Shown in pieces: positions 41,000-49,351 of a stretch of DNA of 64,000 nt. How positions within the stretch are numbered: the stretch's first letter is position 1; the number at the start of each line of letters is the position of its first letter. Source of the DNA: Actinoplanes sp. KI2 (GTDB lineage Bacteria; Actinomycetota; Actinomycetes; Mycobacteriales; Micromonosporaceae); assembly GCF_025630775.1 (NCBI RefSeq), contig NZ_JAOSZE010000013.1, positions 124,001 through 188,000 of the forward strand, written 5' to 3'. The notes under the pieces are model-generated. The model had not been told where the DNA came from, did not search any database, and saw nothing but the letters and a program-made list of their open reading frames with translations. A program made the translations under genes and the position numbers.

Positions 41000-41776
41000 T
41001 CAGGACGCCGCCAGGACGTCGACGACGAACCGCAGCGCGCCGGCCGGTTGGCCGCCACCCGGGTTGTCGCCGTACGCCAGGTCGGCCGGGATGTCGAGCT
41101 GCACCCGGCTGCCCACCGGCACCCCGATCAGCCCCTTGTCCCAGCCCGGGATGACGCGGCCGGCCCCGATCGGGAAGCTGAACGCCTCCTTACGGCTCCA
41201 GGACGAGTCGAACTCCTTGCCGTCGGCGTAGGTGGCGCCGACGTAGTTCACGGTGACCGTCTGACCCGACTGGACCGGCGCGCCCTTGCCCTTGATGAGG
41301 GTCGTCGTCTTGAGCTCGGTGAGGGTGCCGGTGCCCGCGGTCACGGTCGGTTTCGTGCTCAGGGCGGGGTCGGCGCCCGGTGGCACCGGCGGGAACGCCG
41401 CGCTCGACGCGGTGGGGGCAGGGCTGGAGCCGGCTTCCGCGCTCGCGGTCGCGGCGCCCGGGCTCGGCGGCGACGACGACGAGTGACCGATCCACACGAC
41501 CAGCCCGACGAGCAGCGCCACCACGACCGCCGCGACGCCGCCGACGGTCAATGCCTGGCGGCGCTTCTGCGCCGCCCGTGCGCGTGCCTTGGCCGCCTTG
41601 GCCTCGGCCCGCTTCTCGGCCTTCGTCTTGATCGGCTGCCCGCCGGCGCTCTTACGCGGCATCGGCTGCCCGCCGGCGCTCTTACGCGGCATTGGCTGCC
41701 CGCTCGCGCTCTTGCTCTGCGGAGCGGCGGCACGCTTGGCGGCGTCGCTGCTGCGACCCTCCACGGAATCGGACAC
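41000..41776 (-). CDS. FKBP-type peptidyl-prolyl isomerase, membrane-anchored
   Basis: About 258 residues from the GTG at 41774-41776. The N terminus is basic and repeat-rich (KSAGGQPMPR repeated), then a single membrane helix (ALTVGGVAAVVVALLVGLVVWIG), a Ser/Ala/Pro linker, and a C-terminal FKBP domain with VQSGQTVTVNYVGATYADGKEFDSSW, GAGRVIPGWDKGLIGVPVGSRVQLDIP and AYGDN. The catalytic domain is thus outside the membrane, where it would help fold secreted proteins. Its stop is 20 bp from the right end of the inverted-repeat cassette. Confidence 0.9.
   Translation of the reverse strand: MSDSVEGRSSDAAKRAAAPQSKSASGQPMPRKSAGGQPMPRKSAGGQPIKTKAEKRAEAKAAKARARAAQKRRQALTVGGVAAVVVALLVGLVVWIGHSSSSPPSPGAATASAEAGSSPAPTASSAAFPPVPPGADPALSTKPTVTAGTGTLTELKTTTLIKGKGAPVQSGQTVTVNYVGATYADGKEFDSSWSRKEAFSFPIGAGRVIPGWDKGLIGVPVGSRVQLDIPADLAYGDNPGGGQPAGALRFVVDVLAAS
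41631..41715. repeat. 30-bp tandem repeat in the FKBP gene
   Basis: The 30-bp unit at 41641-41670 is repeated at 41671-41700 with one change, and partial copies flank it on both sides. It encodes the decapeptide KSAGGQPMPR (variant KSASGQPMPR) in the cytoplasmic N terminus. Confidence 0.85.
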
Positions 41777-41853
41777 CGTACGACAATAAGGCACCCGGTC
41801 CGGAAGCAGCTCGGCCCGGCGCGTCGCCGCGCCGTCCCGGATAGCGTGGGAGC

Positions 41854-42435
41854 ATGAGCGACGGCGCGATGGTCGGATTCGGCGGAAAGCAGGCGTGGCT
41901 GGCGGTGGCCGGCGACGACCCGGTGGCGCTGATCGAGGCGCTCGGCCTGCGCGACCTCGGCCCGGTGCCGTGGCGCGAGGGCATCGACCTGGCGTACCTG
42001 ACCGACGACCGAGTGGCGGTGACCCCGCCGCTGCCCGGCGCCCGCGACACCGACTGGATCCTGGCGACCGGCCGCCGGCTGCTGCTGCCGGCCGCGCCGG
42101 TCGACGTGATCGGCCTGTCCGCGGCTCTCGACACCGAGGTGCAGTTCTTCGCCACCCATCGGGTGACCGAGCTGCACCGCTGGCAGCGGGCCGTCGGCGG
42201 CGAGCTGGTCCGCGCCTTCGGCTATGTGGGCCAGACCGGCGAGGTCACCAGCTGGCACGGCGAGCCCGGCCCGGCCGAGCGGGACGCGGGCCTGCCGGCC
42301 GAGCTCGACGAGGACCAGACCATTCTGGTCGGCGAGAAGGACGTGCTCCGGGTGGCCGACGCCTGGAGCATCGACCCGACGGCGTTGACCGGGCGGCCCG
42401 CGCCCGGCCCGCTGCGGCTCGGCGCGACCGGCTAG
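41854..42435 (+). CDS. Hypothetical protein
   Basis: 193 residues with no recognised family. It begins MVGFGGKQAWLAVAGDDPVALIEALGLRDL and contains YLTDDRVAVTPPLPGARDTDWILATGRRLLL and FFATHRVTELHRWQRAVGGELVRAFGYVGQTGE, which reads like a soluble regulatory or immunity-type alpha/beta protein conserved in actinomycetes. There is no signal or membrane helix. The promoter region is shared with the divergent FKBP gene. Its TAG stop interlocks with the TAG of the convergent gene in a CTAG. Confidence 0.75.
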   Translation: MSDGAMVGFGGKQAWLAVAGDDPVALIEALGLRDLGPVPWREGIDLAYLTDDRVAVTPPLPGARDTDWILATGRRLLLPAAPVDVIGLSAALDTEVQFFATHRVTELHRWQRAVGGELVRAFGYVGQTGEVTSWHGEPGPAERDAGLPAELDEDQTILVGEKDVLRVADAWSIDPTALTGRPAPGPLRLGATG

Positions 42436-43052
42436 CGTCGGCGGACGGTATAAGCAAGGTGCGTCACCCGCGGCGACGACTCCGAACGGATCGGCTCCAG
42501 CGCGACCCGATCCGCGTCCACGCCGTCGAACAGGCGAACTCCGGAGCCGAACAGCACCGGCGACAACGCGATCGAGAACTCGTCGACCAGGCCGGCGTTC
42601 ACGTACTGCAGGATCGTCGCGCCGCCGCCCGCGATGCGCACGTCGCGGTCGCCGGCGGCCGCCCGCGCCTGGTCGAGCGCGGCCTCGATGCCGTCGTTGA
42701 CGAAGTGGAAGGTGGTCCCGCCCGGCCGTTCCCAGGGGTCACGCTTCTCATGCGTCACGACGAAGACCGGCGTGTGGAACGGCGCCTCCGCCGGCCATGC
42801 GTGCTCGCCGGCGTCGAACATGCGCTTGCCCATGACGCTCGCGCCGGTGCGCTCGAACGTCTCCCGCGCGATGTCGTTGTCGCGTCCTTCCTCACCGCCC
42901 TCGCCGAACTTCAGGTTCTCCCGGAAGAACCGCAGCGGGAAGACCCACGCCTGCAGCTCCCTCCACCGCTGTCCCATCAACTCCTCGGCGGACTCGGGCG
43001 CGATGAACCCGTCCAGTGACATCGACACGCTGAAGAACACCTTCCCGGCCAT
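42432..43052 (-). CDS. Dihydrofolate reductase/RibD C-terminal family protein
   Basis: 206 residues: KVFFSVSMSLDGFIAPESAEEL at the start, SVMGKRMFDAGEHAW, PFHTPVFVVTHEKRDPW and DVRIAGGGATILQYVNAGLVDEFSIALSPVLFGSGVRLF. It is clearly related to the protein at 38911 in layout. An NADPH-dependent reductase role is likely, with unknown substrate. The start codon overlaps the stop of the SRPBCC gene by one base (TGATG), so it belongs to the ArsR-SRPBCC-reductase unit. Confidence 0.88.
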   Translation of the reverse strand: MAGKVFFSVSMSLDGFIAPESAEELMGQRWRELQAWVFPLRFFRENLKFGEGGEEGRDNDIARETFERTGASVMGKRMFDAGEHAWPAEAPFHTPVFVVTHEKRDPWERPGGTTFHFVNDGIEAALDQARAAAGDRDVRIAGGGATILQYVNAGLVDEFSIALSPVLFGSGVRLFDGVDADRVALEPIRSESSPRVTHLAYTVRRR

Positions 43053-43558
43053 CAGCGCTCGGCTCCCTTCCGTACGATCCCGGCGACGTAGGCCGCCAGG
43101 TTGCTCAGCGTCTGCTCGCCGCCCTCGATCGCGTGGTATTTCTCCACGGCCTGGTCGCGCAGGTGCTTGGTGGGGAAGACCGTGCGCATCTCGATCCGGG
43201 TCGCGGTGCCGTGCGGCGCGAAGGCCAGGGTCGACTCGAAGGTGTTCGGGTTGTCGCGGAACTCGCCGTGCCGCAGCGCGATCCGCTCCGGCGGGACGAT
43301 CTCGGTCCAGGTGATCCACTCGGGATAGTCCGTACCGTCCGGTCCGTGCATCACGAAGGCCCACTCACCGCCGACGCGGAACTCGAACGACCGCGTGGTG
43401 GTGCTGAACCCCGCCGGTCCCCACCACTGCGACAGGTGCCGAACCTCGGTGAACGCCTCGAACACCAGCTCCCGCGGCGCGTCGATGACCCGGGAGAGCA
43501 CAATCTCCCGATCGGCCGTGGCCGGCCCCGCCCGCATTTCCCGCCCCGCCTCTGCCAT
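43052..43558 (-). CDS. SRPBCC/AHSA1-family protein
   Basis: 168 residues with the START-like Aha1-C fold: LSRVIDAPRELVFEAFTEVRHLSQWWGPAGFSTTTRSFEFRVGGEW is the family signature, and TRIEMRTVFPTKHLRDQAVEKYHAIEGGEQTLSNLAAYV the closing helix. Such proteins bind hydrophobic ligands and are often encoded next to ArsR regulators. It starts 3 bp after the ArsR stop and overlaps the reductase gene. Confidence 0.9.
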   Translation of the reverse strand: MAEAGREMRAGPATADREIVLSRVIDAPRELVFEAFTEVRHLSQWWGPAGFSTTTRSFEFRVGGEWAFVMHGPDGTDYPEWITWTEIVPPERIALRHGEFRDNPNTFESTLAFAPHGTATRIEMRTVFPTKHLRDQAVEKYHAIEGGEQTLSNLAAYVAGIVRKGAER

Positions 43559-43561
43559 CGG

Positions 43562-43924
43562 TCATTCCTCCTGCCGTGTCTGCTTGAGGTCCTGCCGTGT
43601 CTGCTTGAGGTCCTGCACGTACGCATCCAGCCGGTCGAAGCTCTCGGCCCAGAACCGCTCGAACCCGCCGACCCACTCGTGGATCGGCCGCAGCCCGCGG
43701 GCGTCCAGGCCGTAGAGGCGCTGCTTGCCCGCCCCGCGAACCCGCACCAGCCCCACCTCTCGGAGCACCCGCAGGTGCTTGGACGCCCCCGGCAGGCTCA
43801 TCCCCAGCTCCTGAGCGAGGTCGGTCACCGGCCGCTCGCCCGCCCGCAACAGCGCCAGGATGTCCCGGCGCTGCGGCTCGGCGATCGCGTTGAACGCGTC
43901 CGACGTCGTCGCTGCTCGTGCCAT
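43562..43924 (-). CDS. ArsR-family transcriptional regulator
   Basis: 120 residues from ATG 43922-43924. The winged HTH is complete: FNAIAEPQRRDILALLRAGERPVTDLAQELGMSLPGASKHLRVLREVGLVRVR. No metal-binding cysteine cluster is present, as is usual for ArsR proteins linked to SRPBCC partners. Its C-terminal end has a perfect 7-residue duplication (DLKQTRQ twice) made by a 21-bp direct repeat. A perfect 18-bp palindrome lies 14 bp upstream of the start and probably serves for autoregulation. Confidence 0.9.
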   Translation of the reverse strand: MARAATTSDAFNAIAEPQRRDILALLRAGERPVTDLAQELGMSLPGASKHLRVLREVGLVRVRGAGKQRLYGLDARGLRPIHEWVGGFERFWAESFDRLDAYVQDLKQTRQDLKQTRQEE

Positions 43925-43937
43925 GACCGCCACAATA

Positions 43938-43955
43938 TTTTCCCATATGGGAAAA
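43938..43955. promoter_or_regulatory. 18-bp perfect palindrome, ArsR operator
   Basis: TTTTCCCATATGGGAAAA is symmetrical at all 18 positions and AT-rich in a GC-rich genome. It lies between the divergent ArsR gene and the gene at 43983 and would cover both promoters. An ATG sits in its centre, in frame with the rightward gene. Confidence 0.8.
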
Positions 43956-43982
43956 CGTCAAGCCTGTGCTTTACTCGCAGAT

Positions 43983-44621
43983 GTGATAAAACGAGCCGGT
44001 TTGGCGGCCGGAGTGGCAATAGTGCTGGCCGGGACCGTCGGCGTGGCCGGCTCGCGGTGGTGGCACAACCGTCCGCCGTACGGTCCGGAGGCGCTGAGCG
44101 CCCGGGCCACGCTCCGGCTCGTGGACCAGGCAACCGCCGACGCCGCGGTCAAGCCGGCCCCGGCGGTCGTAGCCAATGACGGCGACCAAATCTTCCTCGG
44201 CCAGGTCACCTGGAACCGGCCGCCGCGCCCCCAGAAGAACGGCTCCTTCCGCATCGTCCTGCTCGACAAACGCCGCCACCTCACACCCGGCTACCTCGCC
44301 GTGACGTCACCCAAGCCCGACGCGGTGAGCTCAGGGTCGGACCACGCCCTGGACATAGCCCAGGAGCGCTACCCGTGGCTGCAAGGCGCCGGCGCACAGC
44401 CCGTCGACGGTTCGGGTTGGGTCTCCGGCGAGACCATCGACGTCGAGTCGATGGACGCCGCACCGGTAACGTTCCAGGCCGTGCTCCGCCGAGCAGACCC
44501 GCAACGCCACCCGATGCTTCCCGTGGCCACCGCGCCCACCCCGCTGGAAGACCTGCTGGTGGCCCTGATCTGCGTCGGCCCCGACGGCCAGGTCTACTGG
44601 GCCCAACGACTCCTGCACTGA
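43983..44621 (+). CDS. Hypothetical membrane-anchored or secreted protein
   Basis: About 212 residues from GTG 43983; ATG 43947 inside the palindrome would add 12 residues. The N terminus has basic residues and one hydrophobic helix (AGLAAGVAIVLAGTVGVAG), suggesting a signal anchor. The remainder (DGDQIFLGQVTWNRPPRPQKNGSFRIVLLDKRRHLTPGYLAV) is beta-rich and probably extracellular. No family was recognised. It may be controlled by the same ArsR palindrome as the divergent operon. Confidence 0.6.
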   Translation: MIKRAGLAAGVAIVLAGTVGVAGSRWWHNRPPYGPEALSARATLRLVDQATADAAVKPAPAVVANDGDQIFLGQVTWNRPPRPQKNGSFRIVLLDKRRHLTPGYLAVTSPKPDAVSSGSDHALDIAQERYPWLQGAGAQPVDGSGWVSGETIDVESMDAAPVTFQAVLRRADPQRHPMLPVATAPTPLEDLLVALICVGPDGQVYWAQRLLH

Positions 44622-44710
44622 GCCGGCGAACCCCGCACCTGCGGATCACGTCCGGGGGCTTGGTCGGTCGGTCCGCTCAGCTTGCGGCCCGGCCCACCGA
44701 ACAGATGTTT

Positions 44711-45559
44711 ATGGCCCGGCCGCTGCTGGCTGCGGTACTGATCGTCAAGGACGAGGCCGCGATGCTGCCCGCCTGCCTGGAGTCGCTCGCAGGCGTGGTC
44801 GACCAGATCCACGTGCACGACACGGGCTCCACCGACGCCACACCGACGATCGCCGCCCGGTACGGCGCCACCGTCACCCAGGGCGACTGGCACAACGACT
44901 TCTCGGCCGCCCGCAACGAAGCACAGCAAGGCTGCGCGGCGACCTGGATCCTCGCCATCGACGCCGACCATCGGGCGACCGCCGACCCCGGCGCGCTGCG
45001 CCGTCTGCTGGCCGAGGTCACCGCTGACGCCCTGCTGGTGCAGGTCGACGGAGCGCATCACGCCGGTCCCCATACCCAGCTCGAGACCCGGCTGTACCGG
45101 CCGGACTCGCTGTCCTGGACCGGCCGGGTGCACGAGCGGCTGGTCGGGCCCGGCTCCTCGGCTCCGGACCAGGGCACCGTACCCCCGGCCACGCTGCGCC
45201 TACACCACCTCGGCCACGCCACGTACGCCGACCGGATCCGCCGCGCCGATCGCAACATCACCCTCGGCAAGCGCGCTCTCGACGAGCTCGCCGCCCAGGG
45301 ACAAGCCGCCGACCGGCAGCAGATCGCCCGTACGCTGCTCGACCTGGGCCGTGACTGCATGGCGGCCGAGCAGCGCCAGCAGGCGGTCGACACGTTCGCC
45401 CTGCTGCGCGAGCTGTTCCCGGGCACACCGGAGTCGTCGCAGGCGAACGACGCGCTGACCCGCCTCACCGTCGGGATCAGCTACGACAGGTTCTGCCAGG
45501 TCCTGGTCGACCAGCTGCGAGCCGCGGGCGGGCCGCCAAGCAGCGCCCAAGAGTCCTGA
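44711..45559 (+). CDS. Family 2 glycosyltransferase with TPR-like tail
   Basis: 282 residues from ATG 44711 (ATG 44705 also possible). The GT-A start AAVLIVKDEAAMLPACLESLAGVVDQIHVHDTGSTDATPTIA and WILAIDADHRATAD (acidic metal motif) are those of SunT/TPR-type glycosyltransferases. The C-terminal third is helical (TLLDLGRDCMAAEQRQQAVDTFALLRELFPG) like a TPR unit. It transfers a sugar from a nucleotide donor in the cytoplasm; the acceptor is unknown. No sugar-biosynthesis genes are adjacent. Confidence 0.85.
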   Translation: MARPLLAAVLIVKDEAAMLPACLESLAGVVDQIHVHDTGSTDATPTIAARYGATVTQGDWHNDFSAARNEAQQGCAATWILAIDADHRATADPGALRRLLAEVTADALLVQVDGAHHAGPHTQLETRLYRPDSLSWTGRVHERLVGPGSSAPDQGTVPPATLRLHHLGHATYADRIRRADRNITLGKRALDELAAQGQAADRQQIARTLLDLGRDCMAAEQRQQAVDTFALLRELFPGTPESSQANDALTRLTVGISYDRFCQVLVDQLRAAGGPPSSAQES

Positions 45560-45707
45560 CGCAGCGCCCGATCCGCACCGCCGGCGGTCACGATTCACCG
45601 CCAAAGCCACAACATTCCGTACGGCCGGGCGGCCACCTGCCCACGCCGGCAGCTCTCCCGTACGCGACATGAACCGTCCGTCGAGGCCTGCCTGTCACCC
45701 GCGGACG

Positions 45708-46250
45708 TCAGGCATTGTCAATGACACGCCACTTCTGCTCTTGGCCGCCGTTGCAGGTCCAGATGATGGCTTGCACTCCCGTGGCGGTGCTCCCGTTCGG
45801 GATGGCGAGGCACTTGTTGCTCGCGGGGTTCCTCAGCACGAAGACGTTGGCGCTGCCGCCGGACTGGAGTTCCCACACCTGATCTTGGCTCGCGCTGTAG
45901 GTCCACTGGATGATCGGCTTCGTGGTCGAGCTGGCCCCGCTGCTGACCGTCAGCGCCGCCCAGTTCGCGGCGGCGTTGCGGAAGGCGTAGTTCGACCCGC
46001 TGATGTGCACCTTCAGCCAATCCTGACGTGCGTCGGTGTAGCCCCCGTTGGCCAAGCTCGAGGTGTCGTACGTCTGGATGACGCCGACCCCGTTCTGGTC
46101 CGTCCGGCCCTGCAATGCCAGCCCGCTCTTGATGTTGACGATCCGATACCAGCCGTCACCCGCGACCGCGTGTGCCGGTGTGCCGGGGAGGAGCGCCACG
46201 GTGGTGGCGAGCGATGCCAGGACGGCAGCGACGATGCGTCGTGTGGACAT
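45708..46250 (-). CDS. Secreted ricin-type beta-trefoil lectin protein
   Basis: 180 residues. A signal peptide (RRIVAAVLASLATTVALLPGTPAHA) is followed by one ricin-B-like domain: WYRIVNIKSGLALQGRTDQNGVGVIQ, then DQVWELQSGG and KCLAIPNGSTATGVQAIIWTCNGGQEQKWRV, which includes the Q-x-W motifs. It probably binds sugars outside the cell, with no enzymatic domain attached. Transcribed alone towards the convergent glycosyltransferase gene. Confidence 0.9.
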   Translation of the reverse strand: MSTRRIVAAVLASLATTVALLPGTPAHAVAGDGWYRIVNIKSGLALQGRTDQNGVGVIQTYDTSSLANGGYTDARQDWLKVHISGSNYAFRNAAANWAALTVSSGASSTTKPIIQWTYSASQDQVWELQSGGSANVFVLRNPASNKCLAIPNGSTATGVQAIIWTCNGGQEQKWRVIDNA

Positions 46251-46349
46251 GGTGCACCCCGTTTCTTGTCGTTATCCACTTTGGATGGTCGCAGGGACGC
46301 CGGTCGCTCCACCACTACGCCGAGATGAACGATTGGCAGTTCGTCGAAC

Positions 46350-47252
46350 TCACCGAGGTCGATTGGCATCCGCTCCGGCGAGCGTGTCCTGGGCCAGTGC
46401 GTCGAAGGCCGTCGTCGCTTCCTGGTCCAGTTCGATCCGGGCGACCGCGACATTGTCGGCCAAGTGGGCGAGGTTGCGGGTGCCGGGGATCAGCAGCGTG
46501 GCCGGGCTGTGCCCGAGCAGCCAGGCGAGCCCGGCCTGGGCCGGGCTGATGCCGAGGCGCGCGGCGTGCGCGATGACCACCGGGTGGTCGGTAACGCTGG
46601 GCAGCCGGTCGAAGGCCGAGCCGAGCGGGAAGTACGGCACCCAGGCGACGCCCCGCTCGGCGCACTCGGCCAGCACGTCCTCGTGGCCACGGGTCAGGAC
46701 GTTGTACATGTTCTGCACGCAGACGATGCCGGCCGGAAGAGCCTGCCGCAGCTGCGTGCGGCTGACGTGGCTCAGGCCGATGCCGCCGATCTTGCCTTCG
46801 TCGCGCAGGGCGATCAGCTCGGCCAGCTGGCTGTCCAGGTCGACCACCTGGTCACCGGTGGCGATGATGCCTGGCGGCAGGTCGGCCCGGCGAAGATTGA
46901 CCACCGCGAGGTGCTCGGTGTCCAGGGTGCGCAGGTTCGCCTCGACCGACGCCCGTAGCTGCGCCGGCTTCTGGGCGGTGACCAGTCGCTCGGTGGGATG
47001 GGTCACCGCGCCGACCTTGGTGACGATCCGCAGACTGTCGGCGTACGGATGCAAAGCGGTCCTGATCAGGTCGTTCGCCGTGCCGTAGAACTGCGCCGTG
47101 TCGATGTGGTCGACGCCGAGCTCGACCGCGCGGTGCAGAACCTTGACGGCGTCCGCGGGGTCGGCGTGTTCCAGCTGCATGGCGCCGAAGCCCACCCGCA
47201 GAACATGACGATCGCCCAGCTTCCCGTACGCGTACGCATGCGGCTTGGTCAT
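46350..47252 (-). CDS. Aldo/keto reductase
   Basis: 300 residues of the NADPH-binding TIM barrel. VLRVGFGAMQL, ELGVDHIDTAQFYG (catalytic Asp and Tyr) and RIVTKVGA (Lys) are present. At the usual catalytic histidine the sequence reads HLAVVNLRRAD, the V-N-L-R variant found in YdbC-like members, so the tetrad is not standard. The cofactor end LLIPGTRNLAHLADNVA is kept. It is divergent from a TetR gene, and a pair of inverted operators lies between them. Confidence 0.88.
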   Translation of the reverse strand: MTKPHAYAYGKLGDRHVLRVGFGAMQLEHADPADAVKVLHRAVELGVDHIDTAQFYGTANDLIRTALHPYADSLRIVTKVGAVTHPTERLVTAQKPAQLRASVEANLRTLDTEHLAVVNLRRADLPPGIIATGDQVVDLDSQLAELIALRDEGKIGGIGLSHVSRTQLRQALPAGIVCVQNMYNVLTRGHEDVLAECAERGVAWVPYFPLGSAFDRLPSVTDHPVVIAHAARLGISPAQAGLAWLLGHSPATLLIPGTRNLAHLADNVAVARIELDQEATTAFDALAQDTLAGADANRPR

Positions 47253-47280
47253 GGTCCCGTCCCCTTCCGATACGATGGCA

Positions 47281-47342
47281 CAAGCGGAACCGATTCCGTT
47301 TTTCTCGATCGACCGTAGCAGAAGCGGAATCGGTTCCGCTTG
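47281..47342. promoter_or_regulatory. Paired inverted TetR operators
   Basis: CAAGCGGAACCGATTCCG (47281-47298) and its exact reverse complement (47325-47342) lie in the divergent spacer, 44 bp apart centre to centre. Each arm is itself a near-palindrome, GGAA-x4-6-TTCC, of TetR type. One site is near the reductase start and the other ends 4 bp before the TetR start, so both genes are probably repressed by the TetR protein. Confidence 0.8.
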
Positions 47343-47346
47343 TGAG

Positions 47347-47928
47347 GTGATTACCGTTTCCGAGTCCGAGCGACGCCCCGGCGCGCGCAGCGACGCCCAA
47401 CGCAACCGGCAGCGCATCATCGACGCCGCCACCCGCGCCTTCACCACCGGCCCGGATCCCGTCAAGATCGAAACCATCGCGCACGAGGCCGGAGTCGGCG
47501 TCGGCACGCTCTACCGCAACTTCCCGTCCCGCGAGGCCCTGGTCGAGGAGGTCTACCGCAGCGAGCTCACCCGCCTGTGCGCCATGGCCGAGCACCTGGT
47601 GGCCACCCACCCGCCGGTCGACGCCATGCGCGAATGGATGCGCCGCTACCAGGACTTCGTCGCCACCAAACACGGCATGGCCGAAGCCCTGCGCGCCGTG
47701 ATCGCCAGCGGTGCGATCGGATCCGGCCAGACCCGCGAACGCCTCGACGCCGCCATCGCCACCATCCTCGAAGCCGGCCGAACCGACGGCAGCCTACGTG
47801 CCGACGTTCAACCGACCGACGTCTCCGCCAGCATGGCCGGCATCATGCTGACCGCCGCCGACGTCGACCAGGCCACCCGGATGCTGCAACTGCTCGTCGA
47901 CGGCCTACTCGCCCGCGCCCCCTCCTGA
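47347..47928 (+). CDS. TetR-family transcriptional regulator
   Basis: About 193 residues from GTG 47347. The HTH is clear: RNRQRIIDAATRAFTTGPDPVKIETIAHEAGVGVGTLYRNFPSREALVEEVYRSEL. The C-terminal domain resembles the SBP56/TetR_C_33-like group that commonly controls a divergent oxidoreductase. It probably represses the aldo/keto reductase gene and itself through the paired sites at 47281-47342. A GC-rich hairpin follows its stop. Confidence 0.9.
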   Translation: MITVSESERRPGARSDAQRNRQRIIDAATRAFTTGPDPVKIETIAHEAGVGVGTLYRNFPSREALVEEVYRSELTRLCAMAEHLVATHPPVDAMREWMRRYQDFVATKHGMAEALRAVIASGAIGSGQTRERLDAAIATILEAGRTDGSLRADVQPTDVSASMAGIMLTAADVDQATRMLQLLVDGLLARAPS

Positions 47929-47942
47929 GGAAACGCAGCCAC

Positions 47943-47961
47943 CGCCCCCGAAGCGGGGGCG
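47943..47961 (+). terminator. Terminator hairpin after the TetR gene
   Basis: CGCCCCCG and CGGGGGCG form a perfect 8-bp stem around AAG, 14 bp after the TetR stop. The compact GC stem fits an actinomycete terminator. The remaining ~200 bp up to the next gene hold no supported coding sequence. Confidence 0.7.
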
Positions 47962-48169
47962 CAACCTTCTGGCGCCCCTCCTCCAGCGGCCCGCCACCAA
48001 GACCTACGACTGGTCCTCCTGGTGGATGTGAAGTGAGGTGGCAGGTCGGTCGGTGCCCAGCAGGAGCGGCGAGGCCTCCGGTTAGCCGCAGCTCAAGGTT
48101 GGCGGGTTTCCGGTATCGAGCAGGCAATCACCGGTGGCAGCGCGCCGGCGGGATGCCGATAGTGGCTAC

Positions 48170-49339
48170 ATGGTTGAACCAGGGAAACACACGGCGGTCG
48201 TCGTTGTGGGGGCGGGAGTTGCAGGCCTCACGGTCGGCAATTTCCTTCGGCGAAACGGCGTCGACTGCATCATTCTTGAGCGTCGTGCGCGCGAGTACGT
48301 CGAGGCGCGGCAGCGCGCTGGGACCCTCGACACCCGTGGGGTGCGATTGTTCCGGGAGTGGGGATTGGCCGAGGTACTGGACGGCGGACCTGCTCCCGAG
48401 GTGGAGGGTGGATTCTTCATCGACGGCCACCCGATGCCGATCGAGGTGGACGAAGACGACAACGAGAGCATCTTCATCCCGCAGCAGGTCCTGGTCCGCC
48501 GGCTCGCCGACATCTTCCTGACCGAGGGTGGGGAGATCCGTTACGAGGTCGACGTCACTCTGGAGGATGTCGCCGGCTCGAGCCCGGTGGCGCGTTATCA
48601 GGACCGTGCCGGCGCGACGGTGGCCATCGGCTGTGACTACATTGCCGGCTGCGACGGTGATCGCGGTGTGACTCGGGCGAGCATCCCCGCCGGCGCGCTC
48701 ACCCGGTATTCGCACGAGTTCAAGTACTCCTGGCTGAGCGTCCTGGCCGCCGTGCCCGGCAAGACCGCCGGCATGGCCATCCACACCCGCGGCCTGGCCG
48801 GCCTGATTCCCCGTGGCACCGAGAACAGCCGCATCTATCTGCAATGCCTCAACGAGGACACAGTTACGCAGTGGCCCGACGAACGGGTATGGGACGAGTT
48901 GGAGGCTCGTGTCGGCCAGTCGCTGGGCCGGGGCGAGATCCTCAGCAAGGAGATCGTCGCGCTGCGCAGCGTCGTCCACGATCCGATGTGCTACGGGCGG
49001 GTTTACCTGCTGGGTGACGCCGCGCACATCGTCCCGCCGATGAGCGCCAAAGGCATCCACCTGGCCCTCTTCGACGCCGAGACGTTCGCCAAAGCCGTGA
49101 TCGCGCAGGTCCGCGACGGTGATCCGGGCCTACTCGACGCGTATTCCGAGACGTGCCTGCATCACGTCTGGAACTACCAGGCGTTCGCGACCTGGATCAC
49201 TGATCTCATGCACAACGCCGGCGACCCCTCCCTCGAGGGCGAATTCCGCAAGCAGGTCGCTCGGGCGGAACTGCGCCGCCAGTTCGAGTCGGAGGCGGCC
49301 AATCGGGTTTTCAGCGAGCTCACTTCCGGCATCGCCTGA
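48170..49339 (+). CDS. 4-hydroxybenzoate 3-monooxygenase-like flavoprotein
   Basis: 389 residues, close to PobA (about 394). FAD-binding VVVVGAGVAGLTVGNFLRRNG, the DG motif CDYIAGCDGDRGVTR, and GDAAHIVPPMSAKGIHLALFDAE match the p-hydroxybenzoate hydroxylase family, including the proline-rich segment by the active site. It would hydroxylate an aromatic acid using NAD(P)H and O2. Start ATG 48170 gives MVEPGKHTAVVVVG. The following gene is a broken second monooxygenase. Confidence 0.85.
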   Translation: MVEPGKHTAVVVVGAGVAGLTVGNFLRRNGVDCIILERRAREYVEARQRAGTLDTRGVRLFREWGLAEVLDGGPAPEVEGGFFIDGHPMPIEVDEDDNESIFIPQQVLVRRLADIFLTEGGEIRYEVDVTLEDVAGSSPVARYQDRAGATVAIGCDYIAGCDGDRGVTRASIPAGALTRYSHEFKYSWLSVLAAVPGKTAGMAIHTRGLAGLIPRGTENSRIYLQCLNEDTVTQWPDERVWDELEARVGQSLGRGEILSKEIVALRSVVHDPMCYGRVYLLGDAAHIVPPMSAKGIHLALFDAETFAKAVIAQVRDGDPGLLDAYSETCLHHVWNYQAFATWITDLMHNAGDPSLEGEFRKQVARAELRRQFESEAANRVFSELTSGIA

Positions 49340-49351
49340 AAGGGGAAAGAC

